Assembly (NCBI GenBank): GCA_019155185.1
Contig: CM032809.1
Coordinates: 8,267,200 to 8,331,199 of the forward strand
Direction of reading: 5' to 3'
Origin: Beaufortia kweichowensis
Lineage: Eukaryota > Chordata > Actinopteri > Cypriniformes > Gastromyzontidae
Length of the DNA stretch: 64,000 bases
Every line of letters starts with the position of its first letter. Position 1 is the first letter of the stretch. Shown in pieces: positions 37,063 through 50,049 of this stretch. The notes under the pieces are model-generated. The model saw nothing but the letters and a program-made list of their open reading frames with translations, did no database searches and was not told the DNA's origin. Position numbers and translations under genes: made by a program.

Positions 37063-40000
37063 TTAGGCTGTGGCTCCCTGACTTGAGTTATTAGAACCAC
37101 CATCAGAGGCTAGAACATAAAAAAAGGAAACTTTACACCAAAAGGTATTACAACTAACAAATATTTATAAGACTTTAATGAAAATATTGCAAATTACATT
37201 GCTAATTGGATAATTTATAAAGACAAAATGACTGAACTATCTAATATTTAAAAATCCTTGTATAAATCACTGTTCAGACATAAAGCTCATTCATTATTAA
37301 TTTATCAACATCAAATACATATTATTAAGGACTTACTGTTGGCAGGAACAAATCCTAGAAGAAGAAGAAAAAAAAAGTTCAGTCATTTAAGAAACGGATA
37401 AAAAATAAAGCCATAATAATCTATTATGGCCTATTTAAAACCTTTATAACACACAATATTACAAAATATTACAAAAAGTTAAAATTGAAAACAAGTTTTT
37501 TTTTATCAGCCAACAATGATAAGAGCTCTTTTCTTACCTGACTTCCCTTTCCTCTTATACACCATAAAACCAATAGCTCCAATGACAACCAGCAAAACGA
37601 GAGCAGCAACAACACCAATAATGATGCCAATGGGAAGTGCTTCTGTTTGGTCAGAGAAGTACACAAGAAAAGTTTATTTGGATTTTTGTTAATTTAGTGG
37701 CTGTGATTTGTGTTCATTCCAGACTGCCTAAGATACGGTTTTTACATGATATGTGTAAATGACCATAAGGCTATACTTGCAAAAACTTTCTTCTGGTTTA
37801 GGTGATATTTTCTCTGCACTGCTTTGTGCCATTTCTCAGAACAGCACAACAACAGAAATAAATTTTAGTTGCCTCTAAAATGCAGTGAGCTGTGGACACT
37901 GTGGACAAAATGGCCTCTCACAGCAATTCATATCCCTGCAAAAGCCGTATCTTTATTATGACTACTGATGTAATTGACAGATGTTCCATATGTCACAAGA
38001 TGAAGACACACATTTACAGCTTCTATGAGAAGAGCATGCGATCCACTCATACTGTATAATCATTATTACCATTGTTAGTTTTGATCTCCCTCTCTGTGAG
38101 AATCGTGTTGATGGTTTTGCCCTGATGTTCCACCACACAGCTGTACTGATTCTGCTTCCACTCATCAGGTCCAGCTTTCAGGGTGCTCGTTTTCTGAAAA
38201 GTTTCATCTTCATTAGGAACAAGTTCACCAATATCAACATCCTCATCATGGTCTTGTCCATTTTTCATCCAGGAGATTTTTACTCCACTGGGGTAGAAAC
38301 CTGTAGCATGACACATCACTGGAGAAGAGGAATCTTTCTGCAGCAGAGACACCTGAGGAGAGACTAGAGAGAGAGAAAAAGAGTATGAGAAAGTTTATAA
38401 ATCATCTACTAAACAATCATCTGTTTGCAAAATTAAAATGTCTAGCTCTTCTTAAAATCTGATACATTAAAGACCTCTTAATCAAACACATTTAACCATA
38501 ATTAAACATCTACATAATTATTGCTGAATAAAAGAATTGTACCTGTTTTTTTCAGGCTGCTCTTTCCATACTGAACATACTTTTTTAGCCACTCAATGCA
38601 TGTAGTACCATAGTATTGCCTTTGACTCTCAATTAGACCTCTGTTATTGTTCCACTTCTGTACGGTGGGGAGTGCCTGCTGCACTGGTGAAATATACCTC
38701 ATCTCCTTCAAATCAATAGCCAAAAAGTCTTCTCCATCATATCCATCCCCGTCAAAGCCATTTGTTTCTCCAGTCTCATCATTCCACTCACAGCCGTACA
38801 TTCGCTGGACTGTGTGCACACCTGTAGAAGAAAAATGTAAACATTTCAATCTGTCTACAAATGATCACATAAGTGTGATCTATTGTAATCTCAAGTCTGT
38901 GTGTGAGACTGTGGATTTAAACCAATACAACATGTACAATCATAGTATTTATTTATATGCTGGATGTACTAAATAAAGGACCTAAAAAGTGGCATCAGAA
39001 TTGAGATTTAATTGTATTCTCAAGCCTGTAAAAGCTTTTCTAATACACATCTGCTCAGGCCAACACCATCTATAGTCACATTTTACCCACAGCACATCAT
39101 TTAGTATAACGTATATGTTTCAACACAAATTTGTTTCAAGTTTGTTCTCATTTGGCAGATTGATTTGAAGAGAATTGTAACATGATTAACAGAAATGTCA
39201 AAGAATCCTAAAGTAAATTATTAGGAATTGTTACTTATAGATGGATTACAGGAGTATGTTAATGTGCATCTTGCCATATCATATACATCGTCCTTTTGTT
39301 TCTGAGGCTGACTGCATTTCTGTTTCTTTCTGTTGTTTGTTGTAGTTTTGTATATTTTGGTGTTTGTATAACAGTGTTTTGATGGGTATAGAGAGGGAAA
39401 AGCAGCATTTGATCAGGGAGATGTTTGTAGCTCAGTTCTTCTGAACGTACAGTAGGTGTATAGTTTTATCATTCTGAAAATGCATAATCACTTGATTTAT
39501 TGGTAAATAAACAGCAGTAGTTTTTCAGTTGAGGTGCTTTGGTTTCTACAATACAGAATGTCTGTAAAGTCATGTTGTACACGTTTGCGCAGATAGTTTG
39601 TTTAATCAACACGTATTAATATTATGGTAGTCCTGGGATATCATTTGGTACAGAAGCGAATATTCAGAGAAAGAAATATTATCTTTAGCATTATTTTTCA
39701 GTCCTTGTACACAAACATACAGTTGTATAAGTGGGATGTGGCGATTGGTTGATTAGTGTTTTAAAAGATGCTCACAGCGACTCTTTCTTCTCAGACACAT
39801 CAGTGGTTTTGGTGTTAATAAGCACATTTTTGAACTTGTGTACAAATTTATCATTGAGAGTTTTAACCTTTCGTCTATCTGCCTGTTATGAGCATCTAAA
39901 CTGCAGATTCAAGAACAAACTTTATAGTCTTGTGTGTGTGTATGGCAAGTAGAATAGTTGGTGGCCACAGAAGCAATTAACACTTTTGCAGAAAGGATAA

Positions 40001-41274
40001 AGAAGGCGGTGAGAGGTATTTTGCAGATCTTATCCTTGTTTTTAGCCAGTTTGAGCTCTTAAAGTCAGGTGGATGCTATAAAGTCCTTCTAGCAAATAAA
40101 AATGTGTTTAAGAGATTCTTCGTCCCAAACGGCATTAAGATTCTTAATTTAGCAAGCGACTAACTAAAAAGTGTAATGTACACGGCATGAAGTGTTTTTT
40201 TATATTTATGTAATGTGTTTGACTTCACGTTGCACTGCACAGATCAATCGGCGTATGACATCAACATATCACAAGAGTGATTCAGAAGCGCTGCTCTTGT
40301 GATATATTAATGTCATACGCCGATTGGTCTGTGCTGCGCTCGTTCTTTACTCAACTAAACTTTACTCAACGACTTTATACTTTTACATACAACTGAGTTA
40401 CAATTGAGTTAATCAACATAATTGTATTGAGGTAATACATTTCCTCAGTCCCGCAGTATCTCAGTTTATCATGATGTACAGTGACATCGTTTGTGTTCAT
40501 GCAGTTCTGTAAAAAACGAGTGTCTGTCTTTGTGTGATTTCATAAATATATCTTGAGGCTTAATGAAAGAACTGAAATAAAACAAATGCTTTTCTAAGTG
40601 TATCTGCTAATCCAGAAAATGAATTAACATTGTTGTGCCTCGAATGTTTTTTTACCAAATGAAAACTCTGACAGACAGAACTTTCCTCTTTCTCTTAAAG
40701 TTGATTCTGGCGATTTGAGTTTTATATTTTCTCAGGATTATATTTAAAGATGTTGCTATTCTCTAATACTTTACTGTATTGCTTGATTTAAATAGCTTTT
40801 GTGTTTTTAGACTGAATTATTGATAACTGTTAAATCAAATGTTTATCAGCTGAATCTCTCGTGAACTTCCGTGATGTCTGACTTCTATATTTTTATCACG
40901 TCAGAGTTTAATTTCATCTGCTGTAAACATATAAAACATCTCTTCATCCTCTCTTCATCCTCTCATCTCTGTGTCGACATGTTAAATCACTGCTGTGTTC
41001 ATTACGACTCAAAGATACTTAATACTGTGTCACAACTTTACAGGACAAACACAGTTTGAGTTGTATATTGAGTCATGTCACACTGTTGTGCGATGTGTGT
41101 TTGTGTGTATGAGTGTGAGGTGTGCAGTGTTTGTGTGAGTGTGTGTGTTTCTCTGTTCAGATCATCTATACATACATGGTGTCTGAAGACTGTGTGTGAA
41201 CTAAATAATCCAGCGCAGACACACAATTGTGTTTCTACAGTTCTGTTTAAAATGACTGTGTGTGTGTTGTGTGT

Positions 41275-41316
<42 letters not shown>

Positions 41317-43835
41317 TTACAGTTAAAGTCAGGTGACATTTTAAATAAAGAGCAGTTGACAGTTGGTGAGTTTTCATGGCAACATAAATCATAACAGACA
41401 GTTAGTCAGCGGTCTATAACTTTATCATCTTAAATTAAACCAATCTAAGATTTCATGCACTGACTTACTAAGTAAATACCAGTCTAAAGAAAAAAATTAC
41501 ACAACTAACTCATAAGACTAGTCTAAAACAGTTTTATGCAACCGGCTCCAGTGTCTTAGAAAGGATGAACAGTTTAAAAACAGTCTCAGTCTTTATGAGT
41601 CTGTGTTTGGTTTATGTTGTTTGTTAACATTTGTATTCTTTACTTTTCTATTACAGTTTAAATCATAAATCGCTGCAGCTCGAGCCTTTACAACTTTACT
41701 CTGATCACGACTCAACTGGATCATTATTCTTATGTGAGAATTTACTTGACTTACTTAAATGATTAATTTTAATTGTATATTGTAAAAATGTCTGGGGAGA
41801 CCCAGTGGCATACAAATAAAATACTGTGAGATAATTTCAGTAACTTACAATCAATTTGTCTGGAATAAATACACTATTTATTCACATACAAATAAGATTA
41901 TTTTGTAAATGTTATCAATGATCATGCTGTGAATGGATGTGGGTTTGCTAACAACTTACCTGTTGTCTGGTTGAAACGCTCTTTTGCAACCTGTATGTTG
42001 TTTTTGAAGACCTGATGTGACCCAATAAAATTTTGAGTCTGTCTGTCCCAGTAATCTGCTCCTACATTCTTACTGATCCACTCTGTCTTCGGCACAGTTT
42101 TCATTGTGTTGCTGTCAAAGTACACAAACTGACCACTATCAACCAGACCAACCACAGTGAACTCAGCAAAGTCATTGATTCCTGACACTTCAGTGTAGAA
42201 GTACTGCAGAGAGTGTCTTGCTGTAAACAGAAATACAAAAAGGGACAAATTAGATTTAGTCATCATCTTTAAAGTTTGTTTAAAATGACAGTTTCTACAG
42301 TGTTACACTCTTAAAAATAAAAAGGTGCTTCATGATGCCATAGAAGAACCGAATGGTTCCATAAAGAACCTTTAACATCCAAAGAACCTTTCTGTTTCAC
42401 AAAAGTAAAAGTCCATTAAACAGAAAGGTTCTTTGAGGAACCAAAAATGGTTCTTCTATGGCATCGCTGTGAAGAACCTTCTGAAGCCCCTTTTTTTAAA
42501 GAGTGTACATAGAGACTAATTATGATAATAGCCTATAAGCACAATATATCAGAAGAGGTAAAAACAACATATTTTAAAACCCAGTCTGATAGAAAAGATC
42601 TGAAAGCTTAACTGAATATACAAAAATATGAACAAAAACAGTACGTCTCACAAAACATTATTTATTGAAGAAATACACTGTCATCTCATTTTTATGTAAA
42701 AGCACATGTAATAATTACAAATATACTATTAAATGTAATGACATTTAAATTGTTTTTAGAATTGATTGTAGATGATTGTAGATTAAAATTGAATGTAAAA
42801 CTGTAATTTGGTATTAACATTTATTTGTTGGTTTTTGTGGGAAAGACAATGTTAGATTTGTTTTCATGTATTGCCATCTAGTGGCCCAAAAGATTTCTGT
42901 AAAATAGGGTTCAAACTAAAAACTAAAAGCCATGGATGGACCATTCTAAACGGCAGTAAATTGCAATATTGAACCCTCTGTTTTGTAATATGTTGAAAAA
43001 AATCGTTATAAATCATTCACAATAAAGCACAATTTTATTTATTTTAATAAACAATACTCCACACTAGTGGATTTAGCTCGTCATTAGTCTCTGGGTAGAA
43101 AAAGCTTCATCAGGTCAGAAATGAAACTTCATACAGCACACTAGCATTATCTAGATAAGGAAAATTATATGTTATAAAAATAGGTTAAAAAACTCAAACC
43201 GACAACATAGTAACTATATATTTGGTATAATAATTTATGACTTGTTACAGGCTGTTACATATTTAATTAAGAAGTCTGACGTTTCCTTAAAAAGCAAGCT
43301 TTTATACCGCAATAACTCTTTTATTTTTATTTTTACTTAAACCTTTAATTAAACAAATAAAGAAGTAAGTACAAAAATGTTATAATATACATATAACCTA
43401 AATTAGAATAAATTGCAAAAACACCATGCATTTTAATAACATACATCTTAATACTGTATAATGTCTTGTTTATTTTATTATTATCATTATTATTATTTCT
43501 TTTGAATTATAATGTGTGTAAAGCTGCTAATGAAAATGATGAACAACGCTATATAAATACAACCGAATTTAACTGAAATTTAAATTAAATTAGTATGGAT
43601 AACATAAGCCAATGTTTTGAGCAGTTAAACATTTTGAAATGCATAATACATATTACAGTATGACAAATACGCCAATGACATAAAACATCTAATTCTATAA
43701 AAAGTGTCAATACTGCAAAACACTGAAACTTGACTCGCTGCGAGCTCATTCCTATCAGAAAACATCAACTAAAATGATTCACTCACCAGCATATGATAGA
43801 TGAACTCCGAGGAGAAGCAGTGCTACGATCCTCAT
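37063..43835 (-). CDS. MHC class I heavy chain, U-type, gene 1 (intact)
   Basis: It presents ER-loaded peptides to CD8 T cells with beta2-microglobulin. Seven coding exons join in phase to 350 codons plus stop: leader 43787-43835 (MRIVALLLLGVHLSYA), alpha1 41960-42220, alpha2 38543-38821, alpha3 38070-38363, transmembrane 37538-37642, then 37337-37354 and 37063-37109. The residues that hold peptide termini in classical class I are kept: Tyr7 (LQYFYT), Tyr59 (ADYWD), the fish-type Arg84 (ERFNQT), Thr143/Lys146/Trp147 (PTVQKW), Tyr159 and Tyr171 (IEWLKKYV). Alpha2 and alpha3 cysteines are present, and NQT at position 86 is the usual glycosylation site. The intron between alpha1 and alpha2 is about 3.1 kb. 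A class I promoter module lies upstream. It is probably classical, but the locus name depends on species. Minus-strand poly(A)-type TTTATT motifs occur near 36334. Confidence 0.95.
40230..40345. repeat. hairpin-forming inverted repeat
   Basis: The left arm has ATCAATCGGCGTATGACAT then ATATCACAAGAG; the right arm has CTCTTGTGATAT then ATGTCATACGCCGATTGGT. Arms of about 45 nt pair around a short loop. It lies in the class I gene 1 intron. The duplicate at 55262-55372 keeps the inner arms (ATCACAAGAG / CTCTTGTGAT) but has lost pairing in the outer part. Confidence 0.75.
41257..41314. repeat. (GT)n microsatellite in duplication copy 1
   Basis: A GT run with minor interruptions. The matching run in copy 2 (56297-56402) is almost twice as long. 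Confidence 0.93.
42304..42507. mobile_element. MITE-like element, family B, copy in duplication 1
   Basis: Terminal inverted repeats TACACTCTT...AAGAGTGTA flank a palindrome-rich body (AAGAACC...GGTTCTT; AGAAAGGTTCTTTG). It inserted just upstream of the alpha1 exon, inside the leader intron on the minus strand, before the segmental duplication, since the same element sits at 57345-57547. Confidence 0.75.
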
Positions 43836-43984
43836 GTTTGCCTTTTCTGCTGACAAACAGATATTTTCTGAAATATTGATATACAGAAATGGCTTGTGAA
43901 ATACAGAATGTGCTCCAGTCTTCTCCGCTGTGACTCTCTGAACTGGTGAAAATGCTTTTGCGCGTTCGCCTAAATAGACTCTAA

Positions 43985-44080
43985 ATTCCAGCCAATAGAT
44001 ATACTGGAAATGTTACAACGTCACAGGTTACTACGTGGGATTTCTTATACTGGGTTAATCACCGAAAGTGAAGTCAAAAA
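43985..44080 (-). promoter_or_regulatory. class I promoter module (ISRE, X/CRE-like, Y box), gene 1
   Basis: On the minus strand, reading toward the gene, an ISRE-like GACTTCACTTTCGG (44063-44075) is followed by an X2/CRE-like CCTGTGACGTTGTAAC (about 44012-44027), then a Y-box ATTGGCTGG (about 43989-43997). The order and spacing match the ISRE-SXY module of MHC class I promoters, controlled by IRFs and by RFX/NLRC5-type factors. The ATG is about 150 bp downstream. Confidence 0.75.
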
Positions 44081-46338
44081 GAGAAATAAACAAATGAATA
44101 GTCCATTGCCTGTAACCACTGTGGTGGTTTTAAACACAGATTTTAAACTCAACGTGTTGACCAGCACAGTGCCAAAATTGTTTATTGTAAAACAAAATGA
44201 TCAAACTCTGACATTAGTTGTTAGCTTAATGTGGGTTTTCGTGTCTTATTTTGAGTTTCATGCTCTAAGCAGCCAATCATTTTCTAAACATTTTTCAAAT
44301 ATTTATGTTTTGGGCTGTTTTTTCATGTGCCTTGCAGTATTTACAGCTTTCTGTGCTTGCAGTTTAAAAGATAAAAGTAAAAAAATACTGTATGTTTAGG
44401 TGTAGGTGTGTGAAATGGGTTATTTATACTTTTGTGACAAAATTCCAATAATGTCCTTAGAAATATTGTGCAATTTGAAAACGAGCTTGTAACTACATTT
44501 TTAATCATTTGTAATAGCAATGAAATCACTTTACCATAAATTTACCATTTTTGTTTTACATCAAATCTCCAGATGTTCACGGGTTTGTACTGGGTTAGGT
44601 TTAGGCGTATGGTTATTGTTAATGTAATTAACCTGATATGAAAGTCTGTAAAATGACCTTTTTTATATTAAAGTGAAACAAACCTGTGTGTATAGCATTG
44701 AAGAGCTACACAAATACTATATTGAAGAAGGTCAAACTAAAGGAGACAAACAATTAATAATATTTATGTTGAATGGTTTAGAATATAGGCCTAGTTGTTT
44801 TGAAGAATGACTGGGTTCTTTAAGTGTTTAAGCAAACTGAAACAAGCAAGTATGCAGTGAGTTTTTTTTACTGTTAGGGCTAAATATTAACAATAAAGTG
44901 GATAAAACGTAAAACATAAATCAACCTATATGTATTTCTACCATTATAAATTAGCATTCTATGTTTTATTAATAACAGTAACAGAGCTTGCAGTACTATA
45001 TGCTGTGATAGCAACACATTTGGTCATGTATAGCAAGGATTATAAAAAAAGAACGAGAGAAAAAGAGATCTTTGACCCAAAGAGGTCAAAAGGCATATAG
45101 GTTTAATCCAGAGATAAATCCTCTGCCAAATATTTAACTGGACTTTTGGTTAAGAATATTCAAAATTTTACCAATGTAATTTCCATCATAGATAATTGTG
45201 GTATCCTACAACTGAAAACAGACGCTGTAGCAGACGCTTCTTATCCAAAGCAACTAACTAATGAGTGCTAACAATAAGCAAAAGGTGCTAACAATAAGCA
45301 AAGTACCCAAAGCTATGTTTATAAGTAGTATTTGAAGAGAACCTTCCTGAATTGTAGTCTATAAAAGATGTTTTTATAACATACACTACAGTAACAATAT
45401 ACTGTTGGCTTTCAGAACTAAGATCTATATAACTTTTTAAGTAATTATCCAGCTTTTGCCGTTAGCTTAGGTCAGCTTGGACAAAGCATGACAACCCCTG
45501 ATAACTATTACTATCACCACACTGAACTATACCAGCAACATTACTAATGACAAACACCTGATAATGGAAAGCCTGTAAAATAAATCTGTGAATGCATAAC
45601 TTGGTCATCAGTTCATAATTTCAGAAAATCTGTTCATTATATCCCAAAGTTTACTATTACTATAACATAAATAACATAAAGATAGATCAAACTTAATGAA
45701 ATACACCTACAGTTACTAACAAATGTAAAACAGATTTAGGTATGAAGGACCAAACAGTAAAGGGATTAAGCGTAAAAGCATTAAAGCGTAAAAATATCGT
45801 AAAATAGCACAGACGGTTTATGCTCTTTGTCTAGTACTGATGACACATGCTGTAAAAATGTGTATCTCAACATTTTGGTGAAAATGTTGTTTTACAATAA
45901 TATGTCTTTCAGTTTCAGAATTCATCAAACTTGTGTTTTCATGTAATTTATGATTTCATGTTATGAAGTTGAAGCTTATGGAGCATACTGTAAACACTAA
46001 AATAAAAAATATGACAAAATAGAAACAACACTGTATATTTGTCTTGAAAAATAGTTACTGTACATATATTTACCACAGCTAGAACAGGCAAGTCTAACTA
46101 TATTTCAATAAAATATTAGTATTTTTAAACTTAAATATTATTGTTATAACTGGAGATATTCTACAAAACATGAATCTATGCTAAAAAATTATCCCACTCT
46201 GTTCTACTTATCACCTATTTAAACAAGAATGTGTTGTCAAATGGTCCAAAGTTTTGCATAGAGACAATAAGTAGAATATACATTAAGCAGCAGTACAAAC
46301 AAACATATTAATGCAGAAATATATTATGCAAATAAACA
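44081..46338. other. sequence between class I and tapasin, no confirmed gene
   Basis: AT-rich sequence present in both duplication copies. It includes a 20-bp tandem repeat (GTGCTAACAATAAGCAAAAG) at 45265-45303, two units here and three in copy 2 (61571-61629). No conserved exon was recognised. Confidence 0.5.
45265..45303 (+). repeat. 20-bp tandem repeat, two units
   Basis: Two head-to-tail units, the second one base short. Copy 2 of the duplication has three units (61571-61629), so unit number changed after duplication. Confidence 0.85.
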
Positions 46339-46521
46339 ATGAGTACAGCTACAATGGCCTTCCAGGTTTTGGTATTCATTTTTACCACATTGGTAGAGAT
46401 AATAGGAGCTGTGTCCCTGATTGCACTTTATTCCGAGAAAGCACGTGACAAGAAAGCACGCAAAAGTCTTTTGGTGAGTTTGGAACAGGATTGTTGGCTT
46501 AGAGCGCCATCTAATGGATAA
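46339..46521 (+). CDS. small possible membrane ORF upstream of tapasin, unknown
   Basis: A 60-codon frame starts MSTATMAFQV, runs through a hydrophobic helix (VFIFTTLVEIIGAVSLIAL) and then a basic stretch (EKARDKKARK). A GTGAGT donor-like site lies inside it right after KSLL (near 46472), so it could be an exon. In the duplicate (62677-62859) the frame is kept with one residue change and no indels, although nearby sequence has several. It lies about 330 bp before the tapasin start. It may be a real short exon or chance; I recognise no family. Confidence 0.25.
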   Translation: MSTATMAFQVLVFIFTTLVEIIGAVSLIALYSEKARDKKARKSLLVSLEQDCWLRAPSNG

Positions 46522-46735
46522 TACTTCAACAACTAAAATACATGTTGAAGAAAAATAGATTAACTGATGCTTTTTATGTTGTGAGACGCAGTACTACCTT
46601 TTCACAATGTCCCATTAATAATTGAATAGCAGTGTGCTGTTATTAAAGTATTATCTTTTCAAACGGAGCAGATTATCTATGAACTGTATGAGCACAAATC
46701 GATCACTAGTCATTTGCGCATGCGTCACAAACACT

Positions 46736-46747
46736 GAAAGTGAAACT
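46736..46747 (+). promoter_or_regulatory. tapbp: ISRE upstream of tapasin copy 1
   Basis: GAAAGTGAAACT is an exact match to the classic ISRE core, about 110 bp upstream of the tapbp ATG. Copy 2 carries the same site at 63074-63085 followed by another GAAAC. Confidence 0.75.
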
Positions 46748-46855
46748 AAACGCTGAAAGCTACGCGGATGTTTTGGGGAAAATCCGTCGGGTGTTTAATA
46801 CACCGAACAGCACAATAACCTGCAAAGAAGCATCATTTCAACCAACACAGCAAAA

Positions 46856-49800
46856 ATGTCCGAGATTTCGACCATTTTTAAGTTGTCTATTATCGCATTT
46901 ACATTGTTTTTTGGTGGTAAGTACTCTTGGATTTTGTTCATTCAAATATACAGCGTAAAACATTCAAGCGAATCAAACAGCTGCAACTGTGAATTGTTTG
47001 ATTTCTTCGCTTCATTCTCGTATGTGATCGTGTTTAATGCTTTTGCTGCACATGTTTTAAATATATTGCTGTGCAGGAGTCTGTTTACAATTAGAAAGAC
47101 ATGCAAAACTAATACAAACATGCTAATGAAATGAGACTTAACCCTCATGGAAACGTGTTGTAGTATATTTTACTATAGTAAACTGTAGTAAAATTCCTGT
47201 ACGATAATGTTTTTGTACATTGCCATATTGTTAATATTGTAAAGTATACTACAGTTTTTACTTAAGTTCATCAAATTACTAGTGTTAATACCACTGCATA
47301 GAATACATTAACAAAGTGTAATATTTGCTATAATAATATACAGTATACTAAACTATACTACAATATATTGTAATATACAAATAATATACACAACTATACT
47401 ACACTGGTTTTCATGTAGGATGAATGTAATGCTTATAATCTCTTATCTCCCTTAGTATTTGGTTCTGGATGTCCAGTTCTGGAGTGTTGGTTTGTACAGG
47501 AGAAGCCGGGTCACAGAGGGGGTTTCTCAGTACCAATGAGTCAAGAGAAATCTCTCATGTTCATCACAACTGAAGACTACAGTGAAGAAACATTATCAAA
47601 ACTTCATCCTCCAGCTGATATCAGCCCATCCAGAGTTTACTATGTCACTGGTCAGTGTCAATTTGTGTTGATTTGTGAACTATATATTATGTAATATTGC
47701 AACCTAGTGTCTGAAACATGTAATTCTCTAGATCCAGCTGGCACGTTCTGCAGTTCATCACTGAATCCACCCAAAGGTTCTGTGAACAAACCCAAGTGTG
47801 AGATTAACCCTTTCATACCTCACGCCTCTATGGTCAGATGGGCAGCAGCTCTCACTGACTCCGCCCAAAGTCCCATCTACCTGCAAGCTGATTGGTTCTC
47901 AGCGGCGGCACAAGGACTTGATGAGCAGCTGACGTTGTCCAATATTATGAGAGCACCCTCAGATACTAAAGAGCCAAATGGTAAGTAGCATAGTTTCTCA
48001 TATTTTGCAGAATAAATAAGATATGTTTTTACAATATTAAATCATGAAATTAAAAAGTTCACCTGTGGATAGTTAAATAAATAAAGCCATAAATAATGTT
48101 TATTAACACGTGTTTTAGTAGCTTACACTCATAAATATTTTATTTAATAATCAATTTATTTATTTATAAATGGATAGTTCACCTAAAATTATGTAATAAT
48201 TTACATCATTTAAACCCTGTATATGAGTTTTGTATATAACACAAATAAGATATTTTGTAATTATGCTGGTTACCGGCACCCATTGACTTCCATTGTACCT
48301 TGTGTCTATACTATGAAAGTGAATGGGTGCCAGTAACCAGCGTTACTGAAGTGTTCTGATGAAGCAAGAAAGTCATACAGGTTTGACATGACATAAGGGG
48401 GAGTAAATAATAAAATAATTTTTATTTTTGGGTGAACTATCCCTTTAATTTCTAGAGTGGCACGGCAGATGTATACTAGTATGTGATTATGGTCTTAAAA
48501 ATATATAAAAAGACAGGAATTAAATGTTGGGTTATGGTTGGGTCACATTTATCTTTTTTCCCCTCACTTTTGTTTTCCTATCTCTTTTTAAAAGTAATTC
48601 TCAGTGTCTCCAGTAAGACTCCAGTGGTTCGCTCTAGACTAGGACAGCAGGTTCTTTTGGACTGTGGGTTCTGGGTAGACCCATCATCTCCAGTTCACGG
48701 CTCTGGTTTCTCTATTGAATGGCGCTATCAGTTTCGGGGTGAAGGACGGCTGATCATCGCCTATGATGGCAAGAACGATCGGTTTGCTGAGACATCAGAG
48801 ACAGGAGCTGATTTTGACATCACTGCCCTCTATGAGACTGGAAATGCATCTCTGATCTTGGAGGAGTCTCAAGTGAGACACTCTGGAACGTATATCTGCA
48901 CAGTTTATCTGCCACACCTGCTGGCACAGGTAGCTGTGGACCTGCAGATCATCGGTAAGTTAATTTTCTATATTTGTTTTACAGATTATAAAGACATACA
49001 GGAGTGTAATCACAGTGTCTTTCCTCTTTCTTGTGCCTTTCTAGAGCCTCCATCCCTCTCCATCTACCCTTCCCCTCTTCCTCTGCTTGTACCTGGTCAG
49101 GTGGTTGTGGCGCGCCAGTGTGAGGCGCTGGTTTTGCTCCTCACACTCTGGAGCTGAACTGGGAGTTCACTGGGGCTGATGGGAAGTCACGCTCTCTGGG
49201 TCAGGGAAGTGTGACGGGTCACAGACAGGCACCTGATGGCACATTCAGTCAGAGTACCCGTCTGGAACTGGACTCGGGGAAGCTGAGACTCGGCCGTGGC
49301 GGTGAGATCACCTGTGTAGCCAAACATGAAGGAGAAATTAGACGAGCTAGTGCAACACTCAATGTGATCGGTGAGTCATCTGTCTGTCCTATTCTCATTA
49401 TGCATTCATGGAGTAAATATATCAGGATGTTTACCAGGTCTTTATTTTCTGTTGTGTTGATATCAGGTGTTAGTGCTCCCTCTATTGAAGACTCCATGGC
49501 AATGGTTGCTGTGGCTCTTGTGCTTTATGGAGTCATAAAAGTTCTTTACTGGACATTCAGTTCTGCTGGTAAGTTTGTTCAGCATGATCTTTATAATGCT
49601 TTATTACTTGCATCACAGATATCCTCATTACAAACAACTGCACTTGCATTAAAATGATCGCTTCTCTAGGAAAGGTAAACATGAAGTAAATTTATTATCA
49701 AAAAGAAACTTGCTCAGCTTAGAAATCCTTATCTTTTTTAACCTCTCCCATCCAGCTAGAATATGCACATGCTAAATATGCTGATCATGTTAAGACTAAA

Positions 49801-50049
49801 ATTATGTTTATGGTTTGGAATGCCTGGGAATGTATTAATTATAATAATGTGTAAATGGGGATGTAAACACTTTTACTCTAACTACGTTTCTGTTTTCATG
49901 TAGATTCCAGTGACACTGCACTAAAGGATAAGGTACATTACATTGTTTTTAGTAATCCTACTGTCAAAAAATTCAAATATCATTGACAGGTAAATCTGAT
50001 CTGTCTTCTTTATTTTATGGTTCATCATCTTTTGCAGAAGGAGAAATAA
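46856..50049 (+). CDS. tapbp: tapasin (TAPBP), copy 1, frameshift in Ig exon
   Basis: Tapasin is the ER chaperone that ties MHC class I to TAP and edits its peptides. Eight exons are seen: 46856-46916 (leader), 47456-47650 (CPVLECWFVQ), 47732-47980, 48595-48954 (V-type, SGTYICTVYLP), 49045-49370 (C1-type), 49467-49568 (transmembrane), 49904-49932 and 50038-50049. The transmembrane helix keeps the family lysine (LYGVIKVLYW), and the end KDKKEK gives a KKXX ER-retrieval signal. Exon 5 is 326 nt, not a whole number of codons. The frame slips at about 49124-49130 and meets TGA at 49155; one base later the expected LELNWEF-type sequence resumes. With one more base the protein would have about 444 residues, the usual length. 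So it is either recently broken or a one-base sequence error. Confidence 0.9.
48178..48450. repeat. dispersed repeat, copy 3 (tapasin intron 3)
   Basis: It has the same core as 425-620 and 2331-2600 (ATAAGATATTTTGTAATTAT, CATTGACTTCCATTGTACC, AAGTCATACAGGTTTGACAT, GGGTGAACTATCCCTTTAA). It also contains an inverted pair around ACTTCCATTG / TGAATGGGTGCC. Confidence 0.65.

Larger units (their letters stand above)
39000..47693 (+). repeat. segmental duplication, copy 1
   Basis: This block is repeated at about 54060-64000. Corresponding points are 39731 and 54771, alpha1 ends 41960 and 57000, class I ATGs 43835 and 60173, tapasin ATGs 46856 and 63195, and tapasin exon 2 starts 47456 and 63763. 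The left edge is inside the class I alpha1-alpha2 intron; leftward of it the two class I genes are clearly diverged. The right edge lies beyond the window for copy 2. Confidence 0.93.

Noticed and set aside
41038..41392. Several Cys/Val- and Thr/His-rich ORFs
   Set aside because: Translations of the (GT)n microsatellite.
44010..44399. 129-codon plus-strand ORF upstream of class I gene 1
   Set aside because: It overlaps the class I promoter module, has no family resemblance, and the duplicate at 60350-60730 is broken by indels with no sign of frame conservation.
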